64,000 nucleotides of DNA. It comes from Versatilivorator sp963663845 (GTDB taxonomy: Bacteria > Acidobacteriota > Terriglobia > Versatilivoradales > Versatilivoraceae). Both the position numbers and the translations under genes were made by a program. Positions within the stretch are counted from its first letter, which is position 1. Every line of letters starts with the position of its first letter. Under the pieces are notes generated by a model. The model worked only from the letters and a program-made list of their open reading frames with translations, searched no databases and was not told the origin of the DNA. Positions 35,597 to 44,361 of this stretch are shown here, in pieces. The DNA is taken from contig OY760650.2 in NCBI GenBank assembly GCA_963663845.2, positions 1,984,001 through 2,048,000 on the forward strand, given 5' to 3'.

Positions 35597-35956
35597 ACCA
35601 TGCCGGGCGCAGCCCGGGCCCACTCCGCCGCCCGGATCCAGCGGGAACCAGACCACGGCTCTCCTCCCGCCCCGACTGAGGCGCGCCCGCTGGGAGGGTC
35701 GACAGCCGGATCGGCGGAATAAGGTTGCGGGCGGGACGCCCGCGCTCCCGGGGGGGGGGCCATCCGGCTGACCTCTGAGGAATCTGACGGGCGGCCTCTG
35801 CTTCCTGTGCGGCAGCTTCTCATCCTGATTATCCTGTGCATCCTGTCTATCCATGTTCATTCAAGACGGAATAGGGTTTGAGGCCGGCATCCGCCGGTTG
35901 TAGACTATCCCTTCCGCAGGAATGCCTCTTACGTCGTCAACAGAAAGGACCGATTC
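35597..35956. other. intron 3' flank, REP and spacer
   Basis: No gene. It holds GC-rich flank (35597-35720), the inverted REP at 35727-35748 with a G-run after it, and a CAGGAT-type dispersed repeat on the minus strand at 35822-35853 related to 374-404. The purine-rich ribosome site AGAAAGGA (35942-35949) for the M20 gene is at the right end. Confidence 0.65.
35727..35748 (-). repeat. REP palindrome at the 3' side of the group II intron
   Basis: An inverted copy (palindrome GCGGGCG-gga-CGCCCGC, then GCTCC) followed by ten G. Its reverse complement, including the C-run, matches the copy at 33655-33684 over about 35 bp, giving inverted ends around the intron. Confidence 0.88.
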
Positions 35957-37087
35957 GTGGACGCCCTCCAATACGCCAAGGACATCATCGCCTTCGACAC
36001 CACCAGCAGCCTCAGCAACGTGGCCCTGACCGACTACCTGGAGGAACGTCTGAAGCAGATGGGCTGTCAGACCGAACGCCTGGAGTACGAGGACGAGAAC
36101 GGGGTCCGCAAGGCCAGCGTGGTGGGGAAAAAGGGAGAGGGGCGGGGCGGAATGGCCTATTTCGGGCACACCGACGTGGTGCCGGCCATCAACTGGTTCA
36201 CCGAGGATCACGGACCCTTCACGCCCGCCGTTCGGGAGGGAAAGCTCTACGGACGAGGGGCCTGCGACATGAAGGGGTCGGTGGCCAGCATGCTGGCCGC
36301 GGCCGAGCGCTTCGAGGCTGGCGAGTTGAAGCACCCCGTCTACATCGCCTGCACCGCCGACGAAGAGGTCGGGTACGGGGGCGCCATCCAGGTCAAGGAG
36401 GAGTCCACCTTCTATCGGGAGATGGTGGAAGCCCAGACCAGGACCATCGTGGGGGAGCCCACCCTGCTGGACGTGGTCTACGCCCACAAGGGCGGGTGCT
36501 CATTCGAGGCCACGGCCCGTGGAGAGTCGGCCCACTCCAGCACCCGGGTGGGGCTGAACGCCAACTGGGTCATGATTCCCTTCCTGGTCAGGATGAAGGA
36601 GCTCTACGACGAAACCCAGAGCAGTCCCGAGTGGCAGGACCCGGAGTTCGACCCGCCGACCCTGGGAGGGAACATCGGTATCGAGGACTTCCCCGAGGCC
36701 ATGAACGTCAAGAAGCCGATCAGCATCTGCCGCATCGGCTTCCGTCCCATGCCCGCCACCAGCACCGACCGGTTGATCGAGCGGGTGGCCCGGGCGGCGC
36801 AAGAGTGCGGAGTGGAACTGAAGGTCGACCGGGGGCACGCAGCCTTTCACGTGGACCCGAAGTCGTCTTTCGTCCGGGAAGTGATGCAGGTCACGGGGCG
36901 GGAGAGCGCCCGTACGGTGGGGTACGGAAGCGAGGCTTCGGTCTACACCGACCTCGAGAAGCGGGTTCTGATCGGACCGGGAGACGTGGAGCAGGCCCAC
37001 ACCTTCGACGAGTGGATTTCGGTGGACCAGCTACACCGAGGCGCGGACACCTACGCCGACTTCATCCGCACCTGGTGTTGCCGGTAG
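35957..37087 (+). CDS. M20 family metallopeptidase (ArgE/DapE-like)
   Basis: A 376-residue zinc amidohydrolase of the acetylornithine deacetylase/succinyl-diaminopimelate desuccinylase group. Metal and catalytic motifs: FGHTDVVPA (HXD, about 71-79), YGRGACDMKGSVA (Asp bridging the metals, about 101-113), and TADEEVGYGG (catalytic EE, about 135-144). A dimerisation domain follows (AHKGGCSFEATARGESAHSS). It probably cleaves N-acyl groups or small peptides in the cytoplasm; the precise substrate is unclear. The start is a GTG at 35957 with AGAAAGGA 7 bp upstream. It is transcribed alone. Confidence 0.9.
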   Translation: MDALQYAKDIIAFDTTSSLSNVALTDYLEERLKQMGCQTERLEYEDENGVRKASVVGKKGEGRGGMAYFGHTDVVPAINWFTEDHGPFTPAVREGKLYGRGACDMKGSVASMLAAAERFEAGELKHPVYIACTADEEVGYGGAIQVKEESTFYREMVEAQTRTIVGEPTLLDVVYAHKGGCSFEATARGESAHSSTRVGLNANWVMIPFLVRMKELYDETQSSPEWQDPEFDPPTLGGNIGIEDFPEAMNVKKPISICRIGFRPMPATSTDRLIERVARAAQECGVELKVDRGHAAFHVDPKSSFVREVMQVTGRESARTVGYGSEASVYTDLEKRVLIGPGDVEQAHTFDEWISVDQLHRGADTYADFIRTWCCR

Positions 37088-37131
37088 GTTCGACTACCAG
37101 CCGGGGGGGCTCTGAGAGCTGCCGCCGCCGG

Positions 37132-37425
37132 CTAATAGCTCTTGAGCAAGGCGACGGAATCCACCTTGCCGTGCTCGCTGATCACCTTGACTTTCTTGCC
37201 CTTCATGTCGGCAACCTTGTCGGCGCCGATGGCCTTGGTGCCGGTGGTCAGGGACAGCTTGGTCTCTTCACCCTTGCTGGCGACCGTGATGGTCTTCTTG
37301 TCGGCATCCACGCTCTTCAGGGTGCCCTTGTTGGTCACCTTCTTGCCACAGCCGGCGTAGGCCGAACCCAGGCTCACGCCGAAGGCAAGAACGGCAGCCA
37401 GGATCATCGAAACGAAGAGTCTCAT
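37132..37425 (-). CDS. small secreted beta-rich protein, 97 aa
   Basis: A 97-residue protein with a clean signal peptide (LFVSMILAAVLAFGVSLGSA, cleavage near AYA-G). The mature 70 residues are Lys-rich and alternate short strands (GTLKSVDADKKTITVAS, TKLSLTTGTKAI, KVKVISEHGKVDSVALLK), like the OB-type DUF5666-like or copper-binding-like small periplasmic proteins. One cysteine follows the cleavage site. The function is unknown. AAGGAGA precedes the ATG; it is divergent from the HupE gene, sharing an 88-bp promoter region. Confidence 0.7.
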   Translation of the reverse strand: MRLFVSMILAAVLAFGVSLGSAYAGCGKKVTNKGTLKSVDADKKTITVASKGEETKLSLTTGTKAIGADKVADMKGKKVKVISEHGKVDSVALLKSY

Positions 37426-37513
37426 GGGAGTCTCCTTTGTGTATACGGCGGTCAGGCTACATGACGGATTGTCTTGGAACCATGTAACTCATAGTAAAGC
37501 ATAGGGAGCACCC

Positions 37514-38767
37514 ATGAGACAACACCCAAGTTGCCCCGCCCCGAATTCCGGCGAGGTCCTGCAGCCCAGTCGTGGCCTCGAACTCGGCCGAGCTTCTGCT
37601 CCGTCCACCCTGAAACGCATGGCGCTGGGGGCCTGGGTCCTGCTGTTCCTGGTCCCAATGGCCGTTGCCCACCCCATCCCCGACGTCCCCCTGAGGTCCT
37701 TTTTCGAGGCCGACGGCTCGGCGGTCGTCAGGATCGAGCTGGACACCCGCTGCTTCAGCCAGGACCCGGAAGCCGAGCCCTACCTGTTCCTGGAGGACTA
37801 CCTGCTGCTGAGCGAGTCGGAACGGGATGAGCTGCGCGCCCAGGCGCGAGCCTACGCCGACCAGGTCCTGCAGCTCTCCTTCGAGCCCGGGGGCCCGGCC
37901 CGGCCCCGGTGGGAGTTCGAGTTCACCACCTTCCGGGGCCAACCCCTGACCCGGGCCGACGATCCGGTGATGCTGACCGGGTCCTGGCGCCTCAAGGACA
38001 TCTCGGGACTGGCGGGCTACCAGGCCCGCTCCCTGCCCGAGGCCGAACTGAGCCTGCTGTTTCTCAACTACTACCGGGGGGAGATCCTGCGGGGCATCCA
38101 GGTGCTGTTTCCCGATGAGACCAGCCGGGTCCTCGACCTCTCCAACCTGGCGGAAGCCGAAACCGGAGACCCCGACCGGAACCTGATCGAAGGCATCACC
38201 GCCCCCGGCAACTGGGCCACCTTCACCAGCTTCATTCGCTCGGGCTTCGTGCACGTGGTGCCTCTCGGAATGGACCACATCCTCTTCGTGCTGGGCCTGT
38301 TCCTGCTCAGCCGCCACTGGAAGCCCCTGTTGCTGCAGGTGACCGCCTTCACCCTGGCCCACACCCTCACCCTGGGCCTGGCCGCCACCGGGGTGGTGCA
38401 CGTCCCGGCCTCGGTGGTGGAGCCGATCATTGCCGGAAGCATCGTGGTGATCGCCCTGGAAAACCTCTTCTATCCCAGGTACACCTCCTGGCGGCTGCTG
38501 GTGGTCTTCGTCTTCGGCCTGGTGCACGGGCTGGGGTTCGCGGGGGCCCTGAGCCGGTTGGACCTGCCGGCAGCGGCCCTGCTGGTGGGACTGCTGGGAT
38601 TCAACCTGGGGGTGGAGCTGGGCCAGTTGACCGTGATCGCCGCCGGCCTGCTGCTGACGATCTGGCTGCGCGATCCGGACCGCTACCGCAAGGCCGTGGT
38701 CATTCCCGGGTCGCTGGCCATTGCCGCCATGGGCGCCTACTGGATGATCGAAAGGCTCTTCTTTTAG
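37514..38767 (+). CDS. HupE/UreJ-family membrane protein
   Basis: A 417-residue protein with two parts. Residues 36-220 contain a signal or anchor (GAWVLLFLVPMAVAHPIP) and an extracytoplasmic beta-rich domain. Residues 235-417 form a six-helix HupE/UreJ_2 membrane domain with the family motifs HVVPLGMDHILFVLGLFLLS, FTLAHTLTLGLA, EPIIAGSIVVIALEN and VFGLVHGLGFAGAL. The conserved His/Asp residues (GMDH, AHTLTL, VHGLGF) are like those of nickel/cobalt permeases, so metal uptake is likely. The start at 37514 has AGGGAG; ATG 37619 is an alternative without a ribosome site. Its stop is 1 bp from the end of the convergent gene. Confidence 0.82.
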   Translation: MRQHPSCPAPNSGEVLQPSRGLELGRASAPSTLKRMALGAWVLLFLVPMAVAHPIPDVPLRSFFEADGSAVVRIELDTRCFSQDPEAEPYLFLEDYLLLSESERDELRAQARAYADQVLQLSFEPGGPARPRWEFEFTTFRGQPLTRADDPVMLTGSWRLKDISGLAGYQARSLPEAELSLLFLNYYRGEILRGIQVLFPDETSRVLDLSNLAEAETGDPDRNLIEGITAPGNWATFTSFIRSGFVHVVPLGMDHILFVLGLFLLSRHWKPLLLQVTAFTLAHTLTLGLAATGVVHVPASVVEPIIAGSIVVIALENLFYPRYTSWRLLVVFVFGLVHGLGFAGALSRLDLPAAALLVGLLGFNLGVELGQLTVIAAGLLLTIWLRDPDRYRKAVVIPGSLAIAAMGAYWMIERLFF

Positions 38768-38768
38768 C

Positions 38769-40445
38769 CTATTGCTTCAATCCCGGCCCGCCTTCTCCCG
38801 GGCGCAAGCCGTTGCGGCCGGGCAGGTATTCCACCACCAGCTCCACGTCGCTGATCATGATGGGGAAGACCAGCTTGCTGTCTTTCTCGAGGACGTCGAC
38901 CCGAATGGTGTTCCGGCCCATCCTGGGCAGGTCCTGGCCGCGCAGGTCCACGTGCAGCCGGTATCCCCGGTAGCGCTGGGGCCGCGGACGCATCTGGTAA
39001 GTCCAGTCGGCCTTCCGCCACCTGGCTTCAGGGAGCTCCTTCCCGTTCCACCACAGCTTGACCTTGTCGGTATGCATCATGTGCTGCACCATGACCTGCA
39101 GCTCGCAGCGCCACAGCTCGCCCTCGCCGGCCTTGGCCGCCAGGTCGTCGGCCACATCCAGGTGGATCTCCTTCCCCTTCTCTCCGGGGACCAGCTCCAG
39201 GGGGAGCTGCCAGGCGACCCCGTACTTGGGTGGGGTGTCCGCCTTGGGATTGCTTCCGATGCGGAAGCGCTTGTCCCGGTGGGCCAGCACGTCCGGATAG
39301 CCCATGAAGCGCATGGACTCCATGGCCGAGTCGTCGTAGGGATAGCGCTCGGGGTCGGGGTAGTAGGTGTGGAAGAGCACGCCTTCGGCTCCGGCCGCGT
39401 AGGCGTTGGCCGCGGCCGCGGCAAAGACCTCGCGGGTGTCCTGGGGATTGGCTGAGTTGTTGATGCCGGCCAGCACCTTGACCCTGGTGCCCTTGGCGGC
39501 CTCGGCCACCTTGCGCAGCTCGGGGGTTCCGGCTTCGTATCCGTGGGTCACCGGCATGGCGATCACCGTGTCCACCAGTTCCTCGCGGATCCAGGTTTCC
39601 AGGTCCATTCCCAGGGTGCGGTTGCCCTCCAGCGTGCCGGCAATGCGAATGACCAGCCGCTTCTCTCGGCCCTGCTCCTTGGCCGCCAGGTCGCAAGCCT
39701 GGCGAATCTCCCGGAGCCAGCCGGTCATGGTCTCGGTGTGCTCGGGAACCTCCCGCCGGGCTATAAAGGGAGCGTAATCTTTGAAATTGATCTCGATGCC
39801 GTCGGTGGGGTAGCGGCTCACCAACTCCGTGATGACCGCCAGGCGGTCGGCCCGGATCTCCGGCCGGGCGTAGGAGAGCCGGTGGGGCAGGTCGTGCACG
39901 GCCGCCGGGAAGTCGGGCTCCGGCCCCACCTGCCACTCGGGATGTTGGGTGGTGAAGTCGGCCACGCGGCTGTTGGTGACCTCGTTGGGCGGCGTGTGCA
40001 GCATGTTGAGCAGGATATTGGGGAGAAACTTGAATCCCCGGCGCTGGGCGTGCCGGGTGACCACGTCCAGGGGGTCCATGCCCCGCTGGATGAGCGAATG
40101 GGCGTTCTGGCCGGCCCGGTACCAGACGATGTGGTTGACCAGGTTCAGGTTGTGCCCCCAGCGTTCCCCCACCTTGGTGTCGTAGAGGAGCACGCTGCAG
40201 TCGCCCACGGCGTAGGTGATGGTATCGATGCCCAGGTCCAGCAGCTCGTCGATGGGCTCCACGTACTGGCGTACGCTCATGGGGGGCTCATAGAGGTAGA
40301 CGCTGGAATGGCGTCCGTCCGAATAGAAGATCACTTCCTTCTGGCCGTCTCCCTCCCCGGCCGCGGCCGGGGCCGTCAGGGCCCACACGACCCCAATCAG
40401 GAATAGTCCGGCGACGGCTGCCCTGCCCAATAGCTTGATGTTCAT
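38769..40445 (-). CDS. secreted glycoside-hydrolase-like (TIM barrel) protein, paralogue
   Basis: A 558-residue exported paralogue of the protein at 27450-29171: both open with FYSDGRHSSVYLYEPP / FHDSRHPLMYMYEPP, followed by YDTKVGERWGHN / HDTKVGEVFGHH. The signal peptide is of the Sec type (LLGRAAVAGLFLIGVVWAL), unlike the Tat signal of the paralogue. Core blocks: YPTDGIEINFKDY, LVIRIAGTLEGNRTLGMD, VDTVIAMPVTHGY and GAEGVLFHTYY. The start at 40445 has GGGAGGAG upstream; the frame is open 14 codons further. It lies downstream of the sugar ABC permease on the same strand (86 bp), suggesting a shared sugar pathway. Confidence 0.72.
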   Translation of the reverse strand: MNIKLLGRAAVAGLFLIGVVWALTAPAAAGEGDGQKEVIFYSDGRHSSVYLYEPPMSVRQYVEPIDELLDLGIDTITYAVGDCSVLLYDTKVGERWGHNLNLVNHIVWYRAGQNAHSLIQRGMDPLDVVTRHAQRRGFKFLPNILLNMLHTPPNEVTNSRVADFTTQHPEWQVGPEPDFPAAVHDLPHRLSYARPEIRADRLAVITELVSRYPTDGIEINFKDYAPFIARREVPEHTETMTGWLREIRQACDLAAKEQGREKRLVIRIAGTLEGNRTLGMDLETWIREELVDTVIAMPVTHGYEAGTPELRKVAEAAKGTRVKVLAGINNSANPQDTREVFAAAAANAYAAGAEGVLFHTYYPDPERYPYDDSAMESMRFMGYPDVLAHRDKRFRIGSNPKADTPPKYGVAWQLPLELVPGEKGKEIHLDVADDLAAKAGEGELWRCELQVMVQHMMHTDKVKLWWNGKELPEARWRKADWTYQMRPRPQRYRGYRLHVDLRGQDLPRMGRNTIRVDVLEKDSKLVFPIMISDVELVVEYLPGRNGLRPGEGGPGLKQ

Positions 40446-40531
40446 GGTCGAAGCTCCTCCCTTGTTTTCATTGATCTTCAAAGTCACCTTATCCGTACTG
40501 CAACTGTTTTCCAGTTGTCATCGACGCCGTT

Positions 40532-41899
40532 TCACCCCTGCCTGGCCCGCTGCAACCTTCCCCACCCGCGCTTCTTGGCGATGTCGAGCAGCACGGCGCC
40601 CAGGATCACCGCCCCCAGCACCACCTTCTGGGTGTAGCTTTCCACCCCGGTCAGGTTCATGCCGTTCTGGATCACCGCGATGATGAAGGCCCCGATGAGG
40701 GTCCCGAAGATCCTGCCCTCGCCGCCCGCCAGGCTGGCCCCGCCCACCACCACCGCCGCGATGGTGTAGAGCTCGTACATCAGCCCGTAGGTGGGGGAGC
40801 CGCTCTTCAGTTGGGAGGCCATGACCACGCCGCCCAGTCCGGCCAGGGCGGCGCACAGGGTGTAGACGAAGATCAGCACGGCCGTGACCGGGACTCCCGA
40901 GAGGCGGGCGGCCTCGCGGTTGCCGCCCACGGCGTAGATGTAGCGCCCCAGCGCGGTTTGGGTCATCAGCAGGTGCGCCGACAAGTATAGCGCCAGCATC
41001 AGCACCACCGCATTGGGGATTCTCAGAAAATCCGCCTCGCGGCCCAGCCAGACGAAGGAGTCGGGGACCTGGTAGACCGATTGGCCCTCGGCCAGGATGT
41101 AGGCCAGCCCGCTGGCCACCAGCATCATGCCCAGGGTGGCGATGAAGGGGGGAATGGCGAACCAGGTGACCATGACCCCGGAAAAGGCCCCCAGCAGGCC
41201 GCAGAGCAGGATGGCTCCCAGGCCGCAGAGCACCATGTCGAGCGGGCCGGCGGCTTCGGCCGAGGCCGCCTCGCGGATCAGCCAGGTGCACACCACCGCC
41301 GAGAAGGCGATCAGGCTGCCCACCGAGAGGTCGATGCCCGCAGTGATGATGACCATGGTCATCCCCACCGCCAGAATGGCGATGACGGCGATCTGGTTGG
41401 CCACGTTCAGCAGGTTGTCGCGCTTGAGAAAGTTGGGCCACTGGTAGCTCGGAGGCGTCAGGACCCTGGCGCCGGCCAGGCCGGGAAACTTCTCCCCGAG
41501 CCTGTCGAAGACGGCCCAGCGGCCGGTGACGTCGGTGCAGGCGATGGCGTCCAGGCCCGCCCCCGAGCGCGACAGCCCCTCCAGGCGTTCGCGGGCGTCG
41601 GAGGGCTGGCCCTTGACGGTTCCCAGCACCTTCAGTCCGGCGCCGCTCAGCCGGCGCTGCAGGGAGTCGGCGAAGAGCGCGTCTTCGCCGTGCTCCCGGG
41701 CCACCACCAGGACGGTGGCGCCCCGGAAAAATTCCCGGGTGATGCGGTCGGTCAACTGCTCGGCGGCCTCCACGCCGGTGGGGTGCTGCTCGTCCCAGGT
41801 GACGTAGCTGAAGCAGGCCCCCAGCAGCACCAGGACCAGCACCATGCCATAGTCGGAGAGAAGTCGGGACAACAGCCGATGAAAGCGGGGATGGCCCAT
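40532..41899 (-). CDS. sugar ABC transporter permease (RbsC-like) with extracytoplasmic insertion
   Basis: A 455-residue inner-membrane permease of the ribose/xylose/autoinducer-2 family. After the first helix (GMVLVLVLLGACFSYV) there is an about 120-residue soluble insertion (VLVVAREHGEDALFADSL... LDAIACTDVTGRWAVF) that resembles half of a periplasmic-binding fold. Then the normal BPD_transp_2 core follows: GMTMVIITAGIDLSVGSLIA, GLLGAFSGVMVTWF, GGNREAARLSGVPV and GGASLAGGEGRIFGTLIGA. The partner binding protein is at 44362-45339, separated by the REP array. No ATPase (RbsA) gene occurs in the window. ATG 41899 is preferred over GTG 41908. Confidence 0.85.
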   Translation of the reverse strand: MGHPRFHRLLSRLLSDYGMVLVLVLLGACFSYVTWDEQHPTGVEAAEQLTDRITREFFRGATVLVVAREHGEDALFADSLQRRLSGAGLKVLGTVKGQPSDARERLEGLSRSGAGLDAIACTDVTGRWAVFDRLGEKFPGLAGARVLTPPSYQWPNFLKRDNLLNVANQIAVIAILAVGMTMVIITAGIDLSVGSLIAFSAVVCTWLIREAASAEAAGPLDMVLCGLGAILLCGLLGAFSGVMVTWFAIPPFIATLGMMLVASGLAYILAEGQSVYQVPDSFVWLGREADFLRIPNAVVLMLALYLSAHLLMTQTALGRYIYAVGGNREAARLSGVPVTAVLIFVYTLCAALAGLGGVVMASQLKSGSPTYGLMYELYTIAAVVVGGASLAGGEGRIFGTLIGAFIIAVIQNGMNLTGVESYTQKVVLGAVILGAVLLDIAKKRGWGRLQRARQG

Positions 41900-41972
41900 G
41901 GAGTTCACTTCCGGCAGCCGGGGTCTGAGGCGAGCAGCGCCCCGCCCCCCACGACGGTTCGGATCATACGAG

Positions 41973-44330
41973 AGCGAAACACCCCATCGTCAACAAAGAC
42001 GAACCACGAATAGACACGAAGCCCGATGGACCTGCTTGGCTGCGACGACGTCACGGGATGAAGGCCGGGAGCGCGGGCGTCCCGCCCGCACAACGCTGGC
42101 ACGACTTCACCCATCTCCTCCACCCGGCTCGACCGGCAACGGCGCCACGATTCCGCTTCAGCCGAGCCCAGGCCGTTCCCGCCGGCAGGGTGGCCGTGTG
42201 CCGCATCACGGGGAAACGGAGCGGCCACCCAACATAGAGAATGCGGGCGAGACGCCCGCGCTCCCGGCGGGCCTCCTCCCATCCTTCTGGCTCCGCGAGA
42301 AGGCACAGCCCCTGCCGATGCGGCAGAGCCGTCCCGCTTCGTGTATCTTCAGTGAAACACCCAATCGTCAATTAGGACGAACCACGAATGAACACGAATA
42401 CCGATGGACCTGCATTGCTGCGACGACGTCACGGGAGGAAGGCCGGGAGCGCGGGCGTCCCGCCCGCACAACAGTGGCACAGCGTCACCCATCTCCTCGA
42501 CCCGGCTCGACCGGCAAGGGCGCCACGATTCCGCTTCAGCCGAGCCCATGGGGTTCCCACCGGCAGGGTGCCCGGGCGCCGCATCACGGGGAATCGGAGC
42601 GGCCACCCAACGCAGAGGATGCGGGCGAGACGCCCGCGCTCCCGGAGGGGCGCCTCCTCCCATCCTTCCTGCTCCGCGAAAAGGTACTGCCCCTGCCGAT
42701 GCGGCAGAGCCGTCCCGCTTCGTGTATCTTCAGTGAAACACCCAATCGTCAATTAGGACGAACCACGAATGAACACGAAGACCAATGGACCTGCTTGGCT
42801 GCGACGCCGTCACGGGAGGAAGGCCGGGAGCGCGGGCGTCCCGCCCGCACAACGCTGGCACGACTTCACCCATCTCCTCCACCCGGCTCGACCGGCAACG
42901 GCGCCACGATTCCGCTTCAGCCGAGTCCAGGCCGTTCCCGGCGGCAGGGTGGCCGGGCGCCGCATCACGGGGAAACGGAGCGGCCACCCAACGCAGAGGA
43001 TGCGGGCGAGACGCCCGCGCTCCCGGAGGGGCGCCTCCTCCCATCCTTCCTGCTCCGCGAGGAGGCACAGCCCCTGCCGATGCGGCAGAGCCGTCCCGCT
43101 TCGTGTATCTTCAGTGAAACACCCAATCGTCAATTAGGACGAACCACGAATGAACACGAATACCGATGGACCTGCATTGCTGCGACGACGTCACGGGAGG
43201 AAGGCCGGGAGCGCGGGCGTCCCGCCCGCACAACAGTGGCACAGCGTCACCCATCTCCTCGACCCGGCTCGACCGGCAACGGCGCCAGGATTCCGCTTCA
43301 GCCGAGCCCAGGCCGTTCCCGCCGGCAGGGTGGCCGTGTGCCGCATCACGGGAAAGCTGAGCGGCCACCGAACGCAGAGAATGCGGGCGAGACGCCCGCG
43401 CTCCCGGAGGGGCGCCTCCTCCCATCCTTCTTGCTCGGCGAGGAGGCACTGCCCCTGCCGATGCGGCAGTGCCGTTCTGCTTCGTGTCTCTTCAGTGAAA
43501 CACCCAATCGTCAATTAAGGCGAACCACGAATAGACACGAATGAACACGAATACCGATGGACCTGCATTGCTGCGACGACGTCATGGGATGAAGGCCGGG
43601 AGCGCGGGCGTCCCGCCCGCACAACACTGGCACAGCCTCATCCCTCTCTCCCAGCCGGCTCGACCGGCAACGGCGCCAGGATTCCGCTTCAGCCGAGCCC
43701 AGGCCGTTCCTGCCGGCAGGGTGGCCGGGCACCACATCACGGGGAAACGGAGCGGCCACCTAACCCAGAGGATGCGGGCGAGACGCCCGCGCTCCCGGAG
43801 GGGCGTCTCCTCCCATCCTTCTTGCTCCGCGAGGAGGCACAGCCCCTGCCGATGCGGCAGCGCCGTTCCGTTTGGTGCGCCTTCGTCGTCCTTCGTGTAT
43901 CTTCAGTGAAACACCCAATCGTCAATTAAGGCGAACCACGAATAGACACGAATGAACACGAATACCGATGGACCTGCATTGCTGCGACGACGTCACGGGA
44001 GGAAGGCCGGGAGCGCGGGCGTCCCGCCCGCACAACGCTGGCACAGCCTCACCCCTCTCCTCCACCCGGCTCGACCGGCAACGGCCCCACGATTCCGCTC
44101 CAGCCGAGCCCATGGGGTGCCCTGCAGCAGGGTGGCCGTGTGCCGCATCACGGGGAAACGGAGCGGCCACCCAACGCAGAGGATGCGGGCGAGACGCCCG
44201 CGCTCCCGGAGGGGCGCCTCCTCCCATCCTTCCTGCTCCGCGAGGAGGCACCGCCCCTGCCGCTTCGGCCGAGCCGTCCCGCTTCGCGTGCCTTCGTGGA
44301 TCCCTCTTTTTCCCGTTTGTTTTAAGCAAG
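41973..44330. repeat. tandem array of six REP units (381-bp period)
   Basis: Units start at 41973, 42351, 42732, 43113, 43494 and 43905, with periods of 378, 381, 381, 381, 411 and about 425 bp. Each has the leader gaaacacccaatcgtcaatt, the cacgaatgaacacgaataga-type segment, a forward REP (GGAG head with GCGGGCG/CGCCCGC), about 165 bp of spacer, an inverted REP, and the tail with ctgccgatgcggcag. Units 2-4 are the most alike, a sign of recent tandem expansion. As 381 is a multiple of three, a 548-codon frame stays open through most of the array; it is not a gene. The array separates an ABC binding-protein gene from its permease gene. Confidence 0.93.
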
Positions 44331-44361
44331 CCGGCCCCCGCCGTCCCGGCCGGCTCCAGGG

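Noticed and set aside
41898..43544. A 548-codon open frame across the repeat array, and many 100-140-codon frames in all REP units
   Set aside because: They are products of a 381-bp (3 x 127) tandem repeat with no ribosome sites. Both strands are open and the translations only repeat the palindrome text.
41973..44330. Possible CRISPR array
   Set aside because: Units of 381 bp with conserved 'spacers' and internal inverted palindromes, no short regular repeats, and no cas genes.
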